Below are positions 47,812-58,409 of a stretch of DNA of 64,000 nt, in pieces. Numbering within the stretch: the first letter of the stretch is position 1; every line of letters starts with the position of its first letter. Source of the DNA: Rhizobium sp. Root1334 (lineage in GTDB: Bacteria; Pseudomonadota; Alphaproteobacteria; Rhizobiales; Rhizobiaceae); the NCBI RefSeq assembly GCF_001426665.1, contig NZ_LMEY01000001.1, forward strand, positions 681,912 through 745,911, in the 5' to 3' direction. Position numbers and translations under genes: made by a program. The notes below the pieces were generated by a model that was not told the DNA's origin, ran no database searches, and saw only the letters and a list, made by a program, of their open reading frames with translations.

Positions 47812-49895
47812 GAAATCGAGCCGATGATCTTTATCTCGAGGCCCTTGGCGAGCTCGACATGCGAGAGAACCGGCAATGTTGCAAAAAGACGCTCGATGAT
47901 CATGCGGACATAAGAGCGGGATTCGGGCGAACTTACCAGTACGAACGGCATGCCGCGGTCAAGATGTTCACGGATAACCTTGGTCGCTTGCTCGCTGAAC
48001 TCCTCCAGATGGCGCGGATCGATGTCGAATTCGACGATATCGCCCTTGGCGTCGCGCTTCAGCGCCTGATGGAAGACCATGTCCCATTTGCTGCCGAGAC
48101 GCAGAACGCGCAGTGTGCCGTTGTCGGCGAGATCGCCGCAGAGTTGCTGCGACATACGCACCCGGACATGCTCGACGATCTGCTCGGTTTTCCTGACATG
48201 CGGCGCGAGTTCGGCGACCGCTTCGAGGATCAGATGCAGGTTGCGGATCGAGACGCGCTCGGCCAGAAGCAGCTTCAGCACGGCCTGCAGGCCCGAATAG
48301 GACATGTGCGAGGTGCAGATTTCGTCAGCGAGCTTGCGGTATTCCGGGTCCAGCCGCTCGATCAGGATCTTGACGTCCTTGTAGGACAGAAGCTGCGGCA
48401 GGTTGTTACGGATCACTTCGGAGAGATGCGTCAGTACCACCGACACGTTGTCGATCGGGTGGAAGCCTTCGCGCTTCAGATCCTCGGTAAAGGTTTCAAG
48501 GATCGACACGGCGGGCATGCCGAATGCGGGTTCGCGAATATCGTCGCCTGGAACGCTGGGCTTGCGGCCGCCGCCGGTAACGACGATGACCTCGCCGACG
48601 CGCACCGTGTTCGACGCGATCGTCGTGCCGTGGATACGGACGTGATAGGCCTTGTCCGGGATGCTGATATCGTCGGAAACCTTGATCTCCGGGACGATGA
48701 GCCCGTATTGGCCTGCGAACTTTCGGCGCATCTTGCCGACACGGAAAGCCAGTTCCTGATGAGCGCCGAGCAGGCGTGTGGAGACCTGCTTGCCGAGCAG
48801 CAATTCGATCTCGGCTGTCTTCAAGACCGACTTGACCGAGTCCTTTTCGCTGTCCGTCTTCAGCTGCGCCGTCTGCTGGTCCTGATCATGCTTGAGCTTG
48901 TTGGCCGCAGCCAGCTGACGGGGAATGACCCAGCTGAGGAAGGCCATACCGCCGCCGAGAACAGCGAACGGAATGAACGGGAGACCCGGCATCAGCGCCA
49001 GCATCAGGATCAGGCCTGATGCGACCATCAGCGCGCGCGGATAACCGGCAAGCTGATTGATGACGGCCTGATCGGTGGAACCGGAGGTGCCGCCACGCGA
49101 TACGAGCAAGCCGGCAGCGAGCGATACGATCAAAGCCGGAATCTGGGAAACCAGGCCGTCGCCGACGGACAGCTTGACGAAGACGTCGGCAGCTTCGCCG
49201 ATCGACATGTCGTGGCGCGCGTAACCGATGATGATGCCGCCAAAAACGTTGATGGCGGTGATGAGAAGGCCGGCGATCGCATCGCCGCGCACGAACTTGG
49301 ACGCACCATCCATTGAACCGTAGAAGGAGCTTTCCTCCTCCAGTTCGCGCCGACGGCGTTGCGCTTCCTTCTCGTCGATCAGGCCGGCGGACAGATCGGC
49401 ATCGATCGACATCTGCTTGCCGGGAATGGCATCGAGGGTAAACCGCGCGCCGACTTCGGCGATACGGGTGGCGCCCTTGGTGATGACGATGAAGTTCACC
49501 GTGATGAGGATCAGGAAGACGATCAGACCGATGACAAAATCGCCACCCATGACCAGTTCGGCAAAACCGGCGATGACACCGCCGGCCGCATCATGTCCTT
49601 GATGACCATGCGAAAGGATGACGCGCGTTGTCGCAATGTTGAGCGCCAGCCGAGTCATGGTGGAGATCAGCAGGATGACCGGAAAGGACGAGAAATCCAG
49701 CGGCTTCTGAATCCAGAGCGATACCATCAGGATGAGCACGGAGAATGCGATGGAGAAAGCCAGCCCGACGTCGATCAGAAATGGCGGTATCGGCAGGAAG
49801 AGGATCGACAGGATCGCTACGATGCCGAGCGCGAAGCCGACGTCGCGGCCTTTGGGCGCGACTTTCGGAATGATCAGAGCAGGAGGTTGTGCCAT
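47808..49895 (-). CDS. flhA: Flagellar export apparatus protein FlhA
   Basis: 695 residues from the Met at 49895; an in-frame Met at 49931 lies just past a hairpin and is less likely. Eight membrane helices fill the first 330 residues, with the FHIPEP-family loop ([20 protein letters not shown]) near 150-170. A cytoplasmic domain from about 350 forms the nonameric docking ring for chaperone-substrate complexes. Together with FliR and FliQ it makes the type III export core. Confidence 0.96.
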   Translation of the reverse strand: MAQPPALIIPKVAPKGRDVGFALGIVAILSILFLPIPPFLIDVGLAFSIAFSVLILMVSLWIQKPLDFSSFPVILLISTMTRLALNIATTRVILSHGHQGHDAAGGVIAGFAELVMGGDFVIGLIVFLILITVNFIVITKGATRIAEVGARFTLDAIPGKQMSIDADLSAGLIDEKEAQRRRRELEEESSFYGSMDGASKFVRGDAIAGLLITAINVFGGIIIGYARHDMSIGEAADVFVKLSVGDGLVSQIPALIVSLAAGLLVSRGGTSGSTDQAVINQLAGYPRALMVASGLILMLALMPGLPFIPFAVLGGGMAFLSWVIPRQLAAANKLKHDQDQQTAQLKTDSEKDSVKSVLKTAEIELLLGKQVSTRLLGAHQELAFRVGKMRRKFAGQYGLIVPEIKVSDDISIPDKAYHVRIHGTTIASNTVRVGEVIVVTGGGRKPSVPGDDIREPAFGMPAVSILETFTEDLKREGFHPIDNVSVVLTHLSEVIRNNLPQLLSYKDVKILIERLDPEYRKLADEICTSHMSYSGLQAVLKLLLAERVSIRNLHLILEAVAELAPHVRKTEQIVEHVRVRMSQQLCGDLADNGTLRVLRLGSKWDMVFHQALKRDAKGDIVEFDIDPRHLEEFSEQATKVIREHLDRGMPFVLVSSPESRSYVRMIIERLFATLPVLSHVELAKGLEIKIIGSIS

Positions 49896-49936
49896 CGGAA
49901 ATTCCGTCTCTTCATGAGAGGCGGACAGCATTCATA

Positions 49937-49961
49937 CCTGCTGCCCATACTAAGCAGCAGG
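49937..49961 (-). promoter_or_regulatory. Hairpin between fliQ and flhA
   Basis: A perfect 8-bp stem CCTGCTGC (49937-49944) / GCAGCAGG (49954-49961) with a 9-base loop, about 40 bases upstream of the flhA start in the only sizeable gap (163 bases) between fliQ and fliR. There is no T tract. It may be an RNA processing or stability site that sets FlhA level. Confidence 0.4.
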
Positions 49962-50058
49962 CCTAACGCACCAAACTTGCGCGAAGGTGGCATCGATGTC
50001 GAAAGGAAGGGGATGACACGCTTTTCTCAGCATCATCCGTTTCAATTTCGCCGGAAGG

Positions 50059-50325
50059 TCAGAACCCGGTTTGAATGCGGGAAAACACCACGTCGGTGAA
50101 AATCGAAATCTGCGCACCGACAAAAGAGGCGGAAAGCGCGATGGTGACAAGCACAGCAAGGATTTTAGGAACGAAGGTCAGGGTCATTTCCTGAACCTGG
50201 GTCAGCGCCTGAATGAAAGCGATGACGACGCCGACAATCATGGCGGCGAGAACGGCGGGCCCGGAAGCGACGACCACTGTCCAGATCGCCGCTTGCACGA
50301 TATCGAGGGCATCCGCCTCATTCAT
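50059..50325 (-). CDS. fliQ: Flagellar export gate protein FliQ
   Basis: 88 residues with two membrane helices (about 14-38 and 50-72). The FliQ signature is visible in ALTQVQEMTLTFVPKILAV. It forms the gate with FliP and FliR in the inner membrane. It starts 6 bases after flgD and is in the leftward operon. Confidence 0.94.
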   Translation of the reverse strand: MNEADALDIVQAAIWTVVVASGPAVLAAMIVGVVIAFIQALTQVQEMTLTFVPKILAVLVTIALSASFVGAQISIFTDVVFSRIQTGF

Positions 50326-50331
50326 TGGCTA

Positions 50332-51529
<1,198 letters not shown>

Positions 51530-51566
51530 TCAGACATCCTTCATGTTTGTCCTGGTCCTCACCGCA

Positions 51567-52640
51567 TCAGAGGAAATTAATCAAACTCAACTGCTGAAGC
51601 CGCGCGGTCAGCGTGTAGGAGGTCTCAAGCTGGCTCTGCAAAGTCTTGAGCATGGTCGATGCTGCGAAGGTATCGATGCCCTCAAGATCAAGCTGATTGG
51701 CCTTGATGATCTTGGTTTGCGCCTCGATCGAGGTGTTGGCTTTCTTGACGCGCTCCTGCGACAGACCAAGATTGCTTTGCATGCTGATCAAACCGGTGAC
51801 AGCTTCACCCATGAACTCGATAGCCTTGCCGGTGACCGCGCCACGAACGTCGTCGCTCAAGCCGACGCTGAGAAGTTCAGTCGAGATGAGGCTGGCCAGG
51901 GCGAACTTCCGTGCACCCTCGGCATTGAGGTTTGCGGAACTTTGAATGACTTCATTGGCGCTGATGCGGCTCGTCATGTTCTGGCTGGAAGCGTCCGACC
52001 AATCCGTCCACTTCGATCCGGCAACCGACGGATCCGCGTACATCGGCGCCAGCGAGTTGTCGATGAAGTCGGTCATCTGCGCCTTGGTGAACTGGTTCAC
52101 TGAGTTCAGCGGCGGAACCTGAACCGGCTGTGCCGCGATAAAGGTCGACAATGCCGCATCGTAGGAAGCCTTGGCAGCGGAGGTGGGTGTGTATTCCGTG
52201 AAAGGCTGGACATCGGTGTTGATGCCCGAGAACAGGTATTCCCCATTCAAGGATGTGTTGGCAGCCGACGTGAACGTCGTCATCGCCGCAGCGTTCTGGT
52301 CCTGCGCGATTTTCAGAAGATCGGCAGTGCTGTTGTCTCGGAAGGCCATCAGCGACGACAGCGACTTCTGGGCCGCATCCTGCATCGTCTTCAAGGCTTC
52401 CTGAGAACCGGCAAGTCTTTGCGTGACGATGGAATTGGTGCTCTTCAACGTCGCCAACCGGTCAAGCTGCGATGAGATGTTGACGGATTTCGAGGTGGAG
52501 GCCCCAAGTGCCAGACCGTAATCGGCATGAACGCCGGTCGACACCTCGTCGTTCAGCTTCATCATTTCCACCTGACCTCTTTGGATGGTCAGGCGCATGG
52601 CGTTTTGAACAGCCAGATTGGAAACGAAAGACGTTTTCAT
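51567..52640 (-). CDS. flgL: Hook-filament junction protein FlgL
   Basis: 357 residues. The N-terminal helix (KTSFVSNLAVQNAMRLTIQRGQ) and a flagellin-like C-terminal helix (ASTMLKTLQSQLETSYTLTARLQQLSLINFL region) frame the variable centre, as in FlgL/HAP3. It joins hook and filament. It starts 4 bases after flgK ends. Confidence 0.92.
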   Translation of the reverse strand: MKTSFVSNLAVQNAMRLTIQRGQVEMMKLNDEVSTGVHADYGLALGASTSKSVNISSQLDRLATLKSTNSIVTQRLAGSQEALKTMQDAAQKSLSSLMAFRDNSTADLLKIAQDQNAAAMTTFTSAANTSLNGEYLFSGINTDVQPFTEYTPTSAAKASYDAALSTFIAAQPVQVPPLNSVNQFTKAQMTDFIDNSLAPMYADPSVAGSKWTDWSDASSQNMTSRISANEVIQSSANLNAEGARKFALASLISTELLSVGLSDDVRGAVTGKAIEFMGEAVTGLISMQSNLGLSQERVKKANTSIEAQTKIIKANQLDLEGIDTFAASTMLKTLQSQLETSYTLTARLQQLSLINFL

Positions 52641-52644
52641 GATT

Positions 52645-54087
52645 TTATCCTACAGCTTGCAGAAGGGACGTCATCATGGCGTCCACCGTACTGACCAATT
52701 TCGCCGATGCTTTGTAAGACTGCTCAAGGTCCAGCAATTGCGACAGTTCCTCGTCAAGGCTAACGCCTGTGACGTTGCTCAACGCATCTTGCGTGCGCGA
52801 CAGCATGGCCATCTTGTTGTCGTTGGCAGTTGAGGCACCGCTCCTCAATTCTTCCAGCCAGCCGATCGAGGAAGCCGAAAAATCCAGGATGCTGCTTGAA
52901 CCGTCGAGCCCCGTGGCCGGATCGAACTGCATGTCGGCGCTAAGCGATGTCACGAACCCGTCGAGAAGCGCTGTATAGCCGGAGTTTCCGGTGGTATTTG
53001 ACTTGTAGGTAGGACCGTTGAAGCCACCGTCACGGACATATGTCGGGTTGCTTGTAGCCAGCGGATTGATTGTGAGCGACGCCGCCATACCGGGGACTGC
53101 CGTGCCAGCTGCCGGCACAGTGCCGCCTGCCCAGGTGAAAAGACCGGGCAGTGCTGTCGTGGCAGGCGTCGTGTTTTCCTGAAACAATGTGACCAGACCG
53201 CGTGCGATCTCGTCGAGCTGCGACTGAAATTTCGGCGCTGTCTCGTCGCGCAGCTGAAGCAGGCTGGCGAGCTTGCCTTCGCCAGACGTATCGGCCCCCT
53301 TGCCGGCCTTCAGCGCCACGCCATCGACGTAAATCGCGTTGCCGACTGTGGTTGCGCCGAAACCGGGGGTCGGCTGAAACGTCACAGTGCGCGCGGTGTT
53401 TTCAAACAGGACCGTACCATCGGACGTAAAGATGACCGTATCGTTGTTGGCGCGCGTGACCGTCGAAATACCAACGACCTCGGAAATCTGGCGAAGCAGC
53501 TTGTCGCGCTGGTCGAGCGCATCGCTTGCATCCGAACCACTGGCCGCCGCGCCCTGCACCGCACTGTTGGCTTTTTCGAATTCGGCCAGCAGCCCGTTCA
53601 ACTTTTTGACAGACGCGTCGATTTCCTTGTCCGCATCATAGCGTACGTCCTGGACGGCGGAAGACGTCTTGTTCAGCGACTTGGCAAGATCCGCTGCGCT
53701 CGACACCGTCGTCGCCGCAATGGACGTATTACCGGGTGTCGCCGCAAAGGTTTGCAGGCTGTCACGGAAGGATTTGAGGTAGTTCGACGGCGAGGTTTCA
53801 TAACCGTTGCCGCCGAGCGCCGCCTTCACCGCTTCCAGACCCGTCAGAAGCGCATCCTGGGCGGAAGCTTGCGAAATGCTGATGGAATGCTGTTTCATCA
53901 GCGCGTCGTTCTGGGCACGCTGAATGGATACGATCTGCGCGCCGTTGCCACTCGTGCCCAGCATTGCCATGCGGCGCGAATAATCCGCATTGCTGACATT
54001 CTGGATATTCTTCGAAACGAGCGCCGTTTGGGCGGCCGTGTTGTTGAATATCGTCTGTGCGGTGTTGATGGCTGATGACAGCGACAT
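52645..54087 (-). CDS. flgK: Hook-associated protein FlgK
   Basis: 480 residues. The N terminus (SLSSAINTAQTIFNNTAAQTA, then SKNIQNVSNADYSRR) matches the ANADY/ANxxY rod-hook consensus. The C terminus (SLDEELSQLLDLEQSYKASAKLV) is the FlgK/HAP1 signature. It lies between hook FlgE and junction FlgL, in the order of assembly. Confidence 0.95.
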   Translation of the reverse strand: MSLSSAINTAQTIFNNTAAQTALVSKNIQNVSNADYSRRMAMLGTSGNGAQIVSIQRAQNDALMKQHSISISQASAQDALLTGLEAVKAALGGNGYETSPSNYLKSFRDSLQTFAATPGNTSIAATTVSSAADLAKSLNKTSSAVQDVRYDADKEIDASVKKLNGLLAEFEKANSAVQGAAASGSDASDALDQRDKLLRQISEVVGISTVTRANNDTVIFTSDGTVLFENTARTVTFQPTPGFGATTVGNAIYVDGVALKAGKGADTSGEGKLASLLQLRDETAPKFQSQLDEIARGLVTLFQENTTPATTALPGLFTWAGGTVPAAGTAVPGMAASLTINPLATSNPTYVRDGGFNGPTYKSNTTGNSGYTALLDGFVTSLSADMQFDPATGLDGSSSILDFSASSIGWLEELRSGASTANDNKMAMLSRTQDALSNVTGVSLDEELSQLLDLEQSYKASAKLVSTVDAMMTSLLQAVG

Positions 54088-54109
54088 GACGCAGACCGTA
54101 CCTTTTCAA

Positions 54110-55318
54110 TTATCGCTTCAGGTTCACAAGAACGTCCAGCAGGTCGGCGCCCGTCTGGAAGACCTTCGAGTTTGCCGTGTAGCTGCGCTGGGATTCGATC
54201 ATCGCCGTCAGTTCGTTGGCGATATCGACGTTGGAGCCTTCAAGGGCGCCCGACTGGATGCTGCCGAAATCGCCGGAGCCAGCAAAACCGGTGACGATGA
54301 CGCCCGAATCGACCCCCTGCGAATAAACGTTGCCGGACTGCGGAACGAGGTTGTCCGGGCTCTGAACGGTGGCCAGCGCCACGCGGTAGCGCGGATCGAG
54401 CTTGCCGTTTTCGTACTTGACGTAAACGATACCTTCCTTGTCGATCTGGTAGCCAGCAACCTTGCTCGGGGCATTGCCATCGATGGAGCCACCATCGGGG
54501 TTAAACTTGTAGCCGAGCTGCGTCGTTTTGGTGAGATCGATCGCCAAGGGCGCTAGCGTCGCGCCGGTGCCAGCAAAAGGCCCCTGAGCCGAGGTTGTTA
54601 GGGTCGCCGGCGAAGTAGCCAAACTCCCGTCAGCATTGAAGCTGAGAGCCGAAGTGCCGATCGTGGTGCCTGATGTCCGGTCAACCACCTTAACGCTCCA
54701 AGCGTTGGCAGCTGTCTTGGTATAAGTAAAGTCGAGTAGGCGCGAGTTCCCCTGGCTGTCGAACACGCTAAGTGACGTCTTCGATTCGTCACCGATCGCA
54801 TCGCCGGAATTCAAATTTGCGCCCATGGCGCCAGCTGTCGAGCCCTTGGCAACGAGACCATCAGAGGAGAGATTGACCTTCGTCAGGCCGTCAAAGCCGT
54901 TGACCACTACCGTCGGATCGACGCCCGCCTTGTATTCGTAGCCCATCAGCGTGTAGCCGGCGGAGTTTACCAGGTCGCCATCGCCGTTCTGCGTGAAAGC
55001 GCCGGCACGTGTGAGGGCATTGGCCCCATTGGCACCCGAAACGATGAAGAAACCACCGCCGTTGATGGCCATGTCTGTGCCTGATGTCGTGTAGCTGGTC
55101 GGGCCTTGCTCCGAAATGCTGTAACGCACCTTGGTTTCGACACCGCCGGAATTGTACGAACCGTTGCTCGTTGGCAGGATCAGCGAAGAGAACTCCGTCG
55201 AAGCGCGCTTGTAGCCGGTGGTGTTGGCGTTGGCGATGTTTTCAGCGACCGTCCCCAGGCGGTTTGCCTGAGCATTCATGCCGGAACCACCGGTTCGCAT
55301 CATTCCGTAAAGACTCAT
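54110..55318 (-). CDS. flgE: Flagellar hook protein FlgE
   Basis: 402 residues. The N-terminal LYGMMRTGGSGMNAQANRLG and AENIANANTTGYKRA motifs (bacterial rod signature) and a C-terminal NVDIANELTAMIESQRSYTANSKVFQ region identify the hook subunit. The gene starts the run flgE-K-L-flaF-flbT-D and has its own short upstream gap after rem, where a promoter is expected. Confidence 0.95.
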   Translation of the reverse strand: MSLYGMMRTGGSGMNAQANRLGTVAENIANANTTGYKRASTEFSSLILPTSNGSYNSGGVETKVRYSISEQGPTSYTTSGTDMAINGGGFFIVSGANGANALTRAGAFTQNGDGDLVNSAGYTLMGYEYKAGVDPTVVVNGFDGLTKVNLSSDGLVAKGSTAGAMGANLNSGDAIGDESKTSLSVFDSQGNSRLLDFTYTKTAANAWSVKVVDRTSGTTIGTSALSFNADGSLATSPATLTTSAQGPFAGTGATLAPLAIDLTKTTQLGYKFNPDGGSIDGNAPSKVAGYQIDKEGIVYVKYENGKLDPRYRVALATVQSPDNLVPQSGNVYSQGVDSGVIVTGFAGSGDFGSIQSGALEGSNVDIANELTAMIESQRSYTANSKVFQTGADLLDVLVNLKR

Positions 55319-55420
55319 GTCCGATCCTCGTTTTCGTCGTTATGGCGAGACTATGGGGTGGGCCTTGCGTGAACCTGTCTTGGGATGCCAGGTGCGCGGC
55401 TCCAAAACCCAATTGCAGGA

Positions 55421-56092
55421 TCAGCTCCAGTCGATGCAGTAGCCAAGGAAACGCTTGGAATCGATCGGATCGAAACCCAGCCGCTTGCGCAGCTTCTTGC
55501 GCAGCTTGCTGATATGGCTTTCGACGACGTTTTCTTCGACATCCTCATCGAAAATGCCGTAAATCGCGTTGAATATCTGCGACTTGGAAACGCGACGCCC
55601 CCGGTTTGCGACCAGATATTCGAGAATACGGCGCTCGCGGCGCGGCAAGGCAAAAACCTCGCCCTGGACTTCCGGATCACGGCCGTCAGAAAAGACCCGG
55701 ATCGGGCCGATGTCGGTGAAATTCACCAGAGCCTTCAGGCGGCGGCGGATTGCTGCTGCCCGCGCCAGGATCTCGCGCGGATGGACCGGCTTGCGCACCA
55801 CATCATCGACGCCACAGTCGAAAAACGCCAGTGTCGTTTCCAATGAAGGACTATCGCTGATTGCAATGACCGGCGCCGTGGAACGATCCCGGATAGCGCG
55901 TGGAAGGCTCATCGCCCTTTCGCCCTGGCCAATCAGGAACGCCTCGACGGCGTCGATATCGCTATCGGCCGCCTTTGAAACCCAATCACCGAATTCGCTT
56001 GGATCGAACCCTTGGGAAGGCACGCCCTCCCGTCCAAACAGTGAAGTATATCCGTCTTTCACGAGCTCACGCTCATCAACCACTACGATCAT
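55421..56092 (-). CDS. rem: OmpR-type motility regulator Rem
   Basis: 223 residues, with GGAGG seven bases before the ATG. The C-terminal winged-helix DNA-binding domain (about 130-220; [40 protein letters not shown]) is OmpR-like. The N-terminal receiver-like domain keeps the Lys-Pro pair (VRKPVHP) but I see no normal phosphoacceptor motif, so phosphorylation is doubtful. In S. meliloti Rem activates late flagellar genes under control of VisNR. The position between the transglycosylase and flgE matches that species. Confidence 0.9.
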   Translation of the reverse strand: MIVVVDERELVKDGYTSLFGREGVPSQGFDPSEFGDWVSKAADSDIDAVEAFLIGQGERAMSLPRAIRDRSTAPVIAISDSPSLETTLAFFDCGVDDVVRKPVHPREILARAAAIRRRLKALVNFTDIGPIRVFSDGRDPEVQGEVFALPRRERRILEYLVANRGRRVSKSQIFNAIYGIFDEDVEENVVESHISKLRKKLRKRLGFDPIDSKRFLGYCIDWS

Positions 56093-56371
56093 TCGTCCGC
56101 CTCCGAATCAGCATGGCACCACTATGGTTAAGAGGTACGAATCGGGGGATTCATGAACAACTATGGAATGTTAGTGGCTGAAATTAATACTAGATTAAGA
56201 TTTGTGTACCGATTTGAACTAGATATAGTGGCACCAGGCGAATATGGCACTAATTTTCATGTGGAAACGTTAACGGCATATTAAGAAATCGCTTGTGGTC
56301 ATTTTTCTAACTCAATGTTGACGCAATCGTCCGAAGCGGAAATTATTTTGCTAATTCACGCAGTGATTGAG
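56093..56371. promoter_or_regulatory. rem upstream region with repeated TGGCACYA sites
   Basis: 279 AT-rich bases between the transglycosylase gene and rem, with no gene. The same octamer class appears three times on the plus strand: TGGCACCA at 56114, TGGCACCA at 56229 and TGGCACTA at 56245. The last two are 16 bases apart. They could be sites for the regulators of rem (VisNR in relatives); this is inference. Confidence 0.4.
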
Positions 56372-56938
56372 TTATTGACAGAAGTTCGACGCGTTCGTTG
56401 TCCATTTCCCATAGCCCGTAGCAACCAGATTGGCGATCACCCGGCAGACATATTTCTTCTGTGCGGGATCATTGTTGGGGCCTGCATGATAACGGGCGAC
56501 TGCCATCGTCCAGGTCTCATGCCGCGCGTGAAGCCTGGAGAGAAACTGAGCGGCATATTCGACATTCTTTCGCGGGTTGAGCATCTCGTCCGGCGAGCTG
56601 AAATTTTCTCCGTGGAAATAGTAATTGATCTGCATGCAACCAAGATCGATCAGTTTGGCACCCTGCGCCCGCGCCGCCGCAAAGCGCTGCAGAACGTCTC
56701 CGGCGCTGTTTTCAAAGTAAGCCTTGCCCTCGATATTCATCGCAAACGGCTGAAGCGATCCCTTCCTGCCGGTCTCCGTCAAACCGACAGAATAGAGAAT
56801 GCCCGCCGGTATCTGATACTTCGCCGCCGCCGCCGTGATCTCGCTTTCGCAGACACCGGCGCTCGCGAATACGCTACATGTAGACGTCACCAGTGCGGTT
56901 AAGCTCAGCCCCAGAAGACGCATCGCCCGTCCCTTCAT
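56372..56938 (-). CDS. Flagellar-cluster lytic transglycosylase
   Basis: 188 residues from the Met at 56938; a second Met at 56923 is also possible and a longer frame to 57088 runs antisense-like inside fliK. A signal peptide (about 1-27, ending SVFASA) is followed by an SLT fold. The catalytic glutamate is Glu55 in VGLTETG, with GCMQINYYFHG and AVARYHAGPNND as later motifs. It would open the peptidoglycan for the flagellar rod, complementing the muramidase-less FlgJ-type protein of this cluster. Its start overlaps fliK by about 65 bases, implying coupling. Confidence 0.87.
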   Translation of the reverse strand: MKGRAMRLLGLSLTALVTSTCSVFASAGVCESEITAAAAKYQIPAGILYSVGLTETGRKGSLQPFAMNIEGKAYFENSAGDVLQRFAAARAQGAKLIDLGCMQINYYFHGENFSSPDEMLNPRKNVEYAAQFLSRLHARHETWTMAVARYHAGPNNDPAQKKYVCRVIANLVATGYGKWTTNASNFCQ

Positions 56939-58409
56939 TGCCCGTCCACCTTCCGCGACCTTGTTCCTGACCGCCATTGTCATTGCGCTGCCCTCTCGAG
57001 CCATCCCCAGCCGCCTCGCGGCCCTGCTGCCCCGCCTGAGGCTGTGCCTGCTGCTGCGCGTTGTTGCTGCTGGAGGTATCCGAGGCATTGAAAACGATGT
57101 TGACCTGATCGACGGCGAAACCCTGCGCGCGCAAGGCCCTGACCATGGCGGACTGATCGTCGCTCAATTGCCGGAACGCATCACCGGTTTCCACCTTGAT
57201 CTCAACCTGCAGCTCGTCATCCTTGAGCCTGAGCGTCGCGGTCACCATGCCGAGGTCGATCGGGTGCATCTGGATCTTCAAGGTGTTGAGAACTTTGCCG
57301 GTGGAGGCCTGCGTCAACGGTGTCTCGGCCCCAGTGCCACCCGGCTGTAGCGCACGGGCCCATTCCGGATTGCCAGCGATCTGGTTGGTTACGGCCGCCG
57401 CATTGCTGGAAGGTGCTAAGCCGAGATACCGGCGCGCTTCCAGCACGGTGACGTTTTCAGCCTTGGCAGTAGCGGCAGACACGTCGTTCTTGGCGACAGT
57501 CCTGTCTCCGTCCGACGCCAGGCTCATGGACACCGCCTGCCCCTTGCCATCGGCGCGGGCGAAGCGGAACACTTGATCGGTTCCGGCCTCAGTGGCGTTC
57601 TTGACCGCGTTCGCATCGCCAGCCATCTGCGCCTCGGCCTTGACCGCATCCTTCCCGGCAGGCTTCGCCTTGCCGGCCCGTTCGGCCAGCGCCTGGAATT
57701 CAGACATTCCCCGCGTCGCTTCTGCTCCAGCAGGCTGGTTTGCAACAACCGGTTTCTGGGCTGCATCCAGAAGACTGAGCAGTTGACTGACATCGCCCGT
57801 CACCGCGTCCATCGCTTCATTCTGCGGGTTCTCCGCCGATGCCTCATCGGGTTTTGCAGTTTTATCGCCGGTCTTGGTGGCGCCTACTTCAGCATTCTTC
57901 AACAGGCTGGCACTCTTTTCCCCGATCGGCCCATCAACGGTTTTGCCCGCGTCCTCACCAATTCCTGCAAAGTTTGCCTGCATCAGGGAGAACTTTTGCG
58001 CATGATCGCCCTTTGCTGCGGCCAAAGAACCTTGCGCCGGGATTGTCTTGCCTGAGAGGTGAGCGTCCGCCGTGCTGGAAGAGCCGAATGAGGATTTCAT
58101 GAAGCCATCGCTTTCCGTAGCAAGATCCTGCAGCGACGGAAGAGCCTTCGCTTCGGCGTCGGAAGCCAGCGGATCGATGCCGCTCTCCTTGGCCGACGCA
58201 GTAAGCTTTTCAGCCGCGGAATCGGGCTTCGATGGGAGATCGTCGGCAATGGCCGGCTGCTTCTTCTTGCCGGCATCGGCGAAAGCACTTTCGAAGGCCG
58301 CCTTCTGATTGGCGGCGTCCATGTCATGCGACTTGCCTGACGCGTTGGCGCCCGCCTTGCCCGAGCGTACCGGACTTGCGGCCAAAAGGTTATCGTCCAC
58401 GAATGTCAT
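56874..58409 (-). CDS. fliK: Flagellar hook-length control protein FliK
   Basis: 511 residues. The first 370 are Ala/Lys/Asp-rich and of low complexity, typical of the ruler part. The C-terminal Flg_hook domain (LNTLKIQMHPIDLGMVTATL, then VRALRAQGFAVDQVNIVF) switches export specificity. In S. meliloti this gene was first named motD. It overlaps motC by 4 bases and the transglycosylase start at its end. Confidence 0.9.
   Translation of the reverse strand: MTFVDDNLLAASPVRSGKAGANASGKSHDMDAANQKAAFESAFADAGKKKQPAIADDLPSKPDSAAEKLTASAKESGIDPLASDAEAKALPSLQDLATESDGFMKSSFGSSSTADAHLSGKTIPAQGSLAAAKGDHAQKFSLMQANFAGIGEDAGKTVDGPIGEKSASLLKNAEVGATKTGDKTAKPDEASAENPQNEAMDAVTGDVSQLLSLLDAAQKPVVANQPAGAEATRGMSEFQALAERAGKAKPAGKDAVKAEAQMAGDANAVKNATEAGTDQVFRFARADGKGQAVSMSLASDGDRTVAKNDVSAATAKAENVTVLEARRYLGLAPSSNAAAVTNQIAGNPEWARALQPGGTGAETPLTQASTGKVLNTLKIQMHPIDLGMVTATLRLKDDELQVEIKVETGDAFRQLSDDQSAMVRALRAQGFAVDQVNIVFNASDTSSSNNAQQQAQPQAGQQGREAAGDGSRGQRNDNGGQEQGRGRWTGNEGTGDASSGAELNRTGDVYM

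Noticed and set aside
47859..49019. A 386-residue open frame opposite flhA
   Set aside because: Antisense shadow of a certain gene; no signal of its own.
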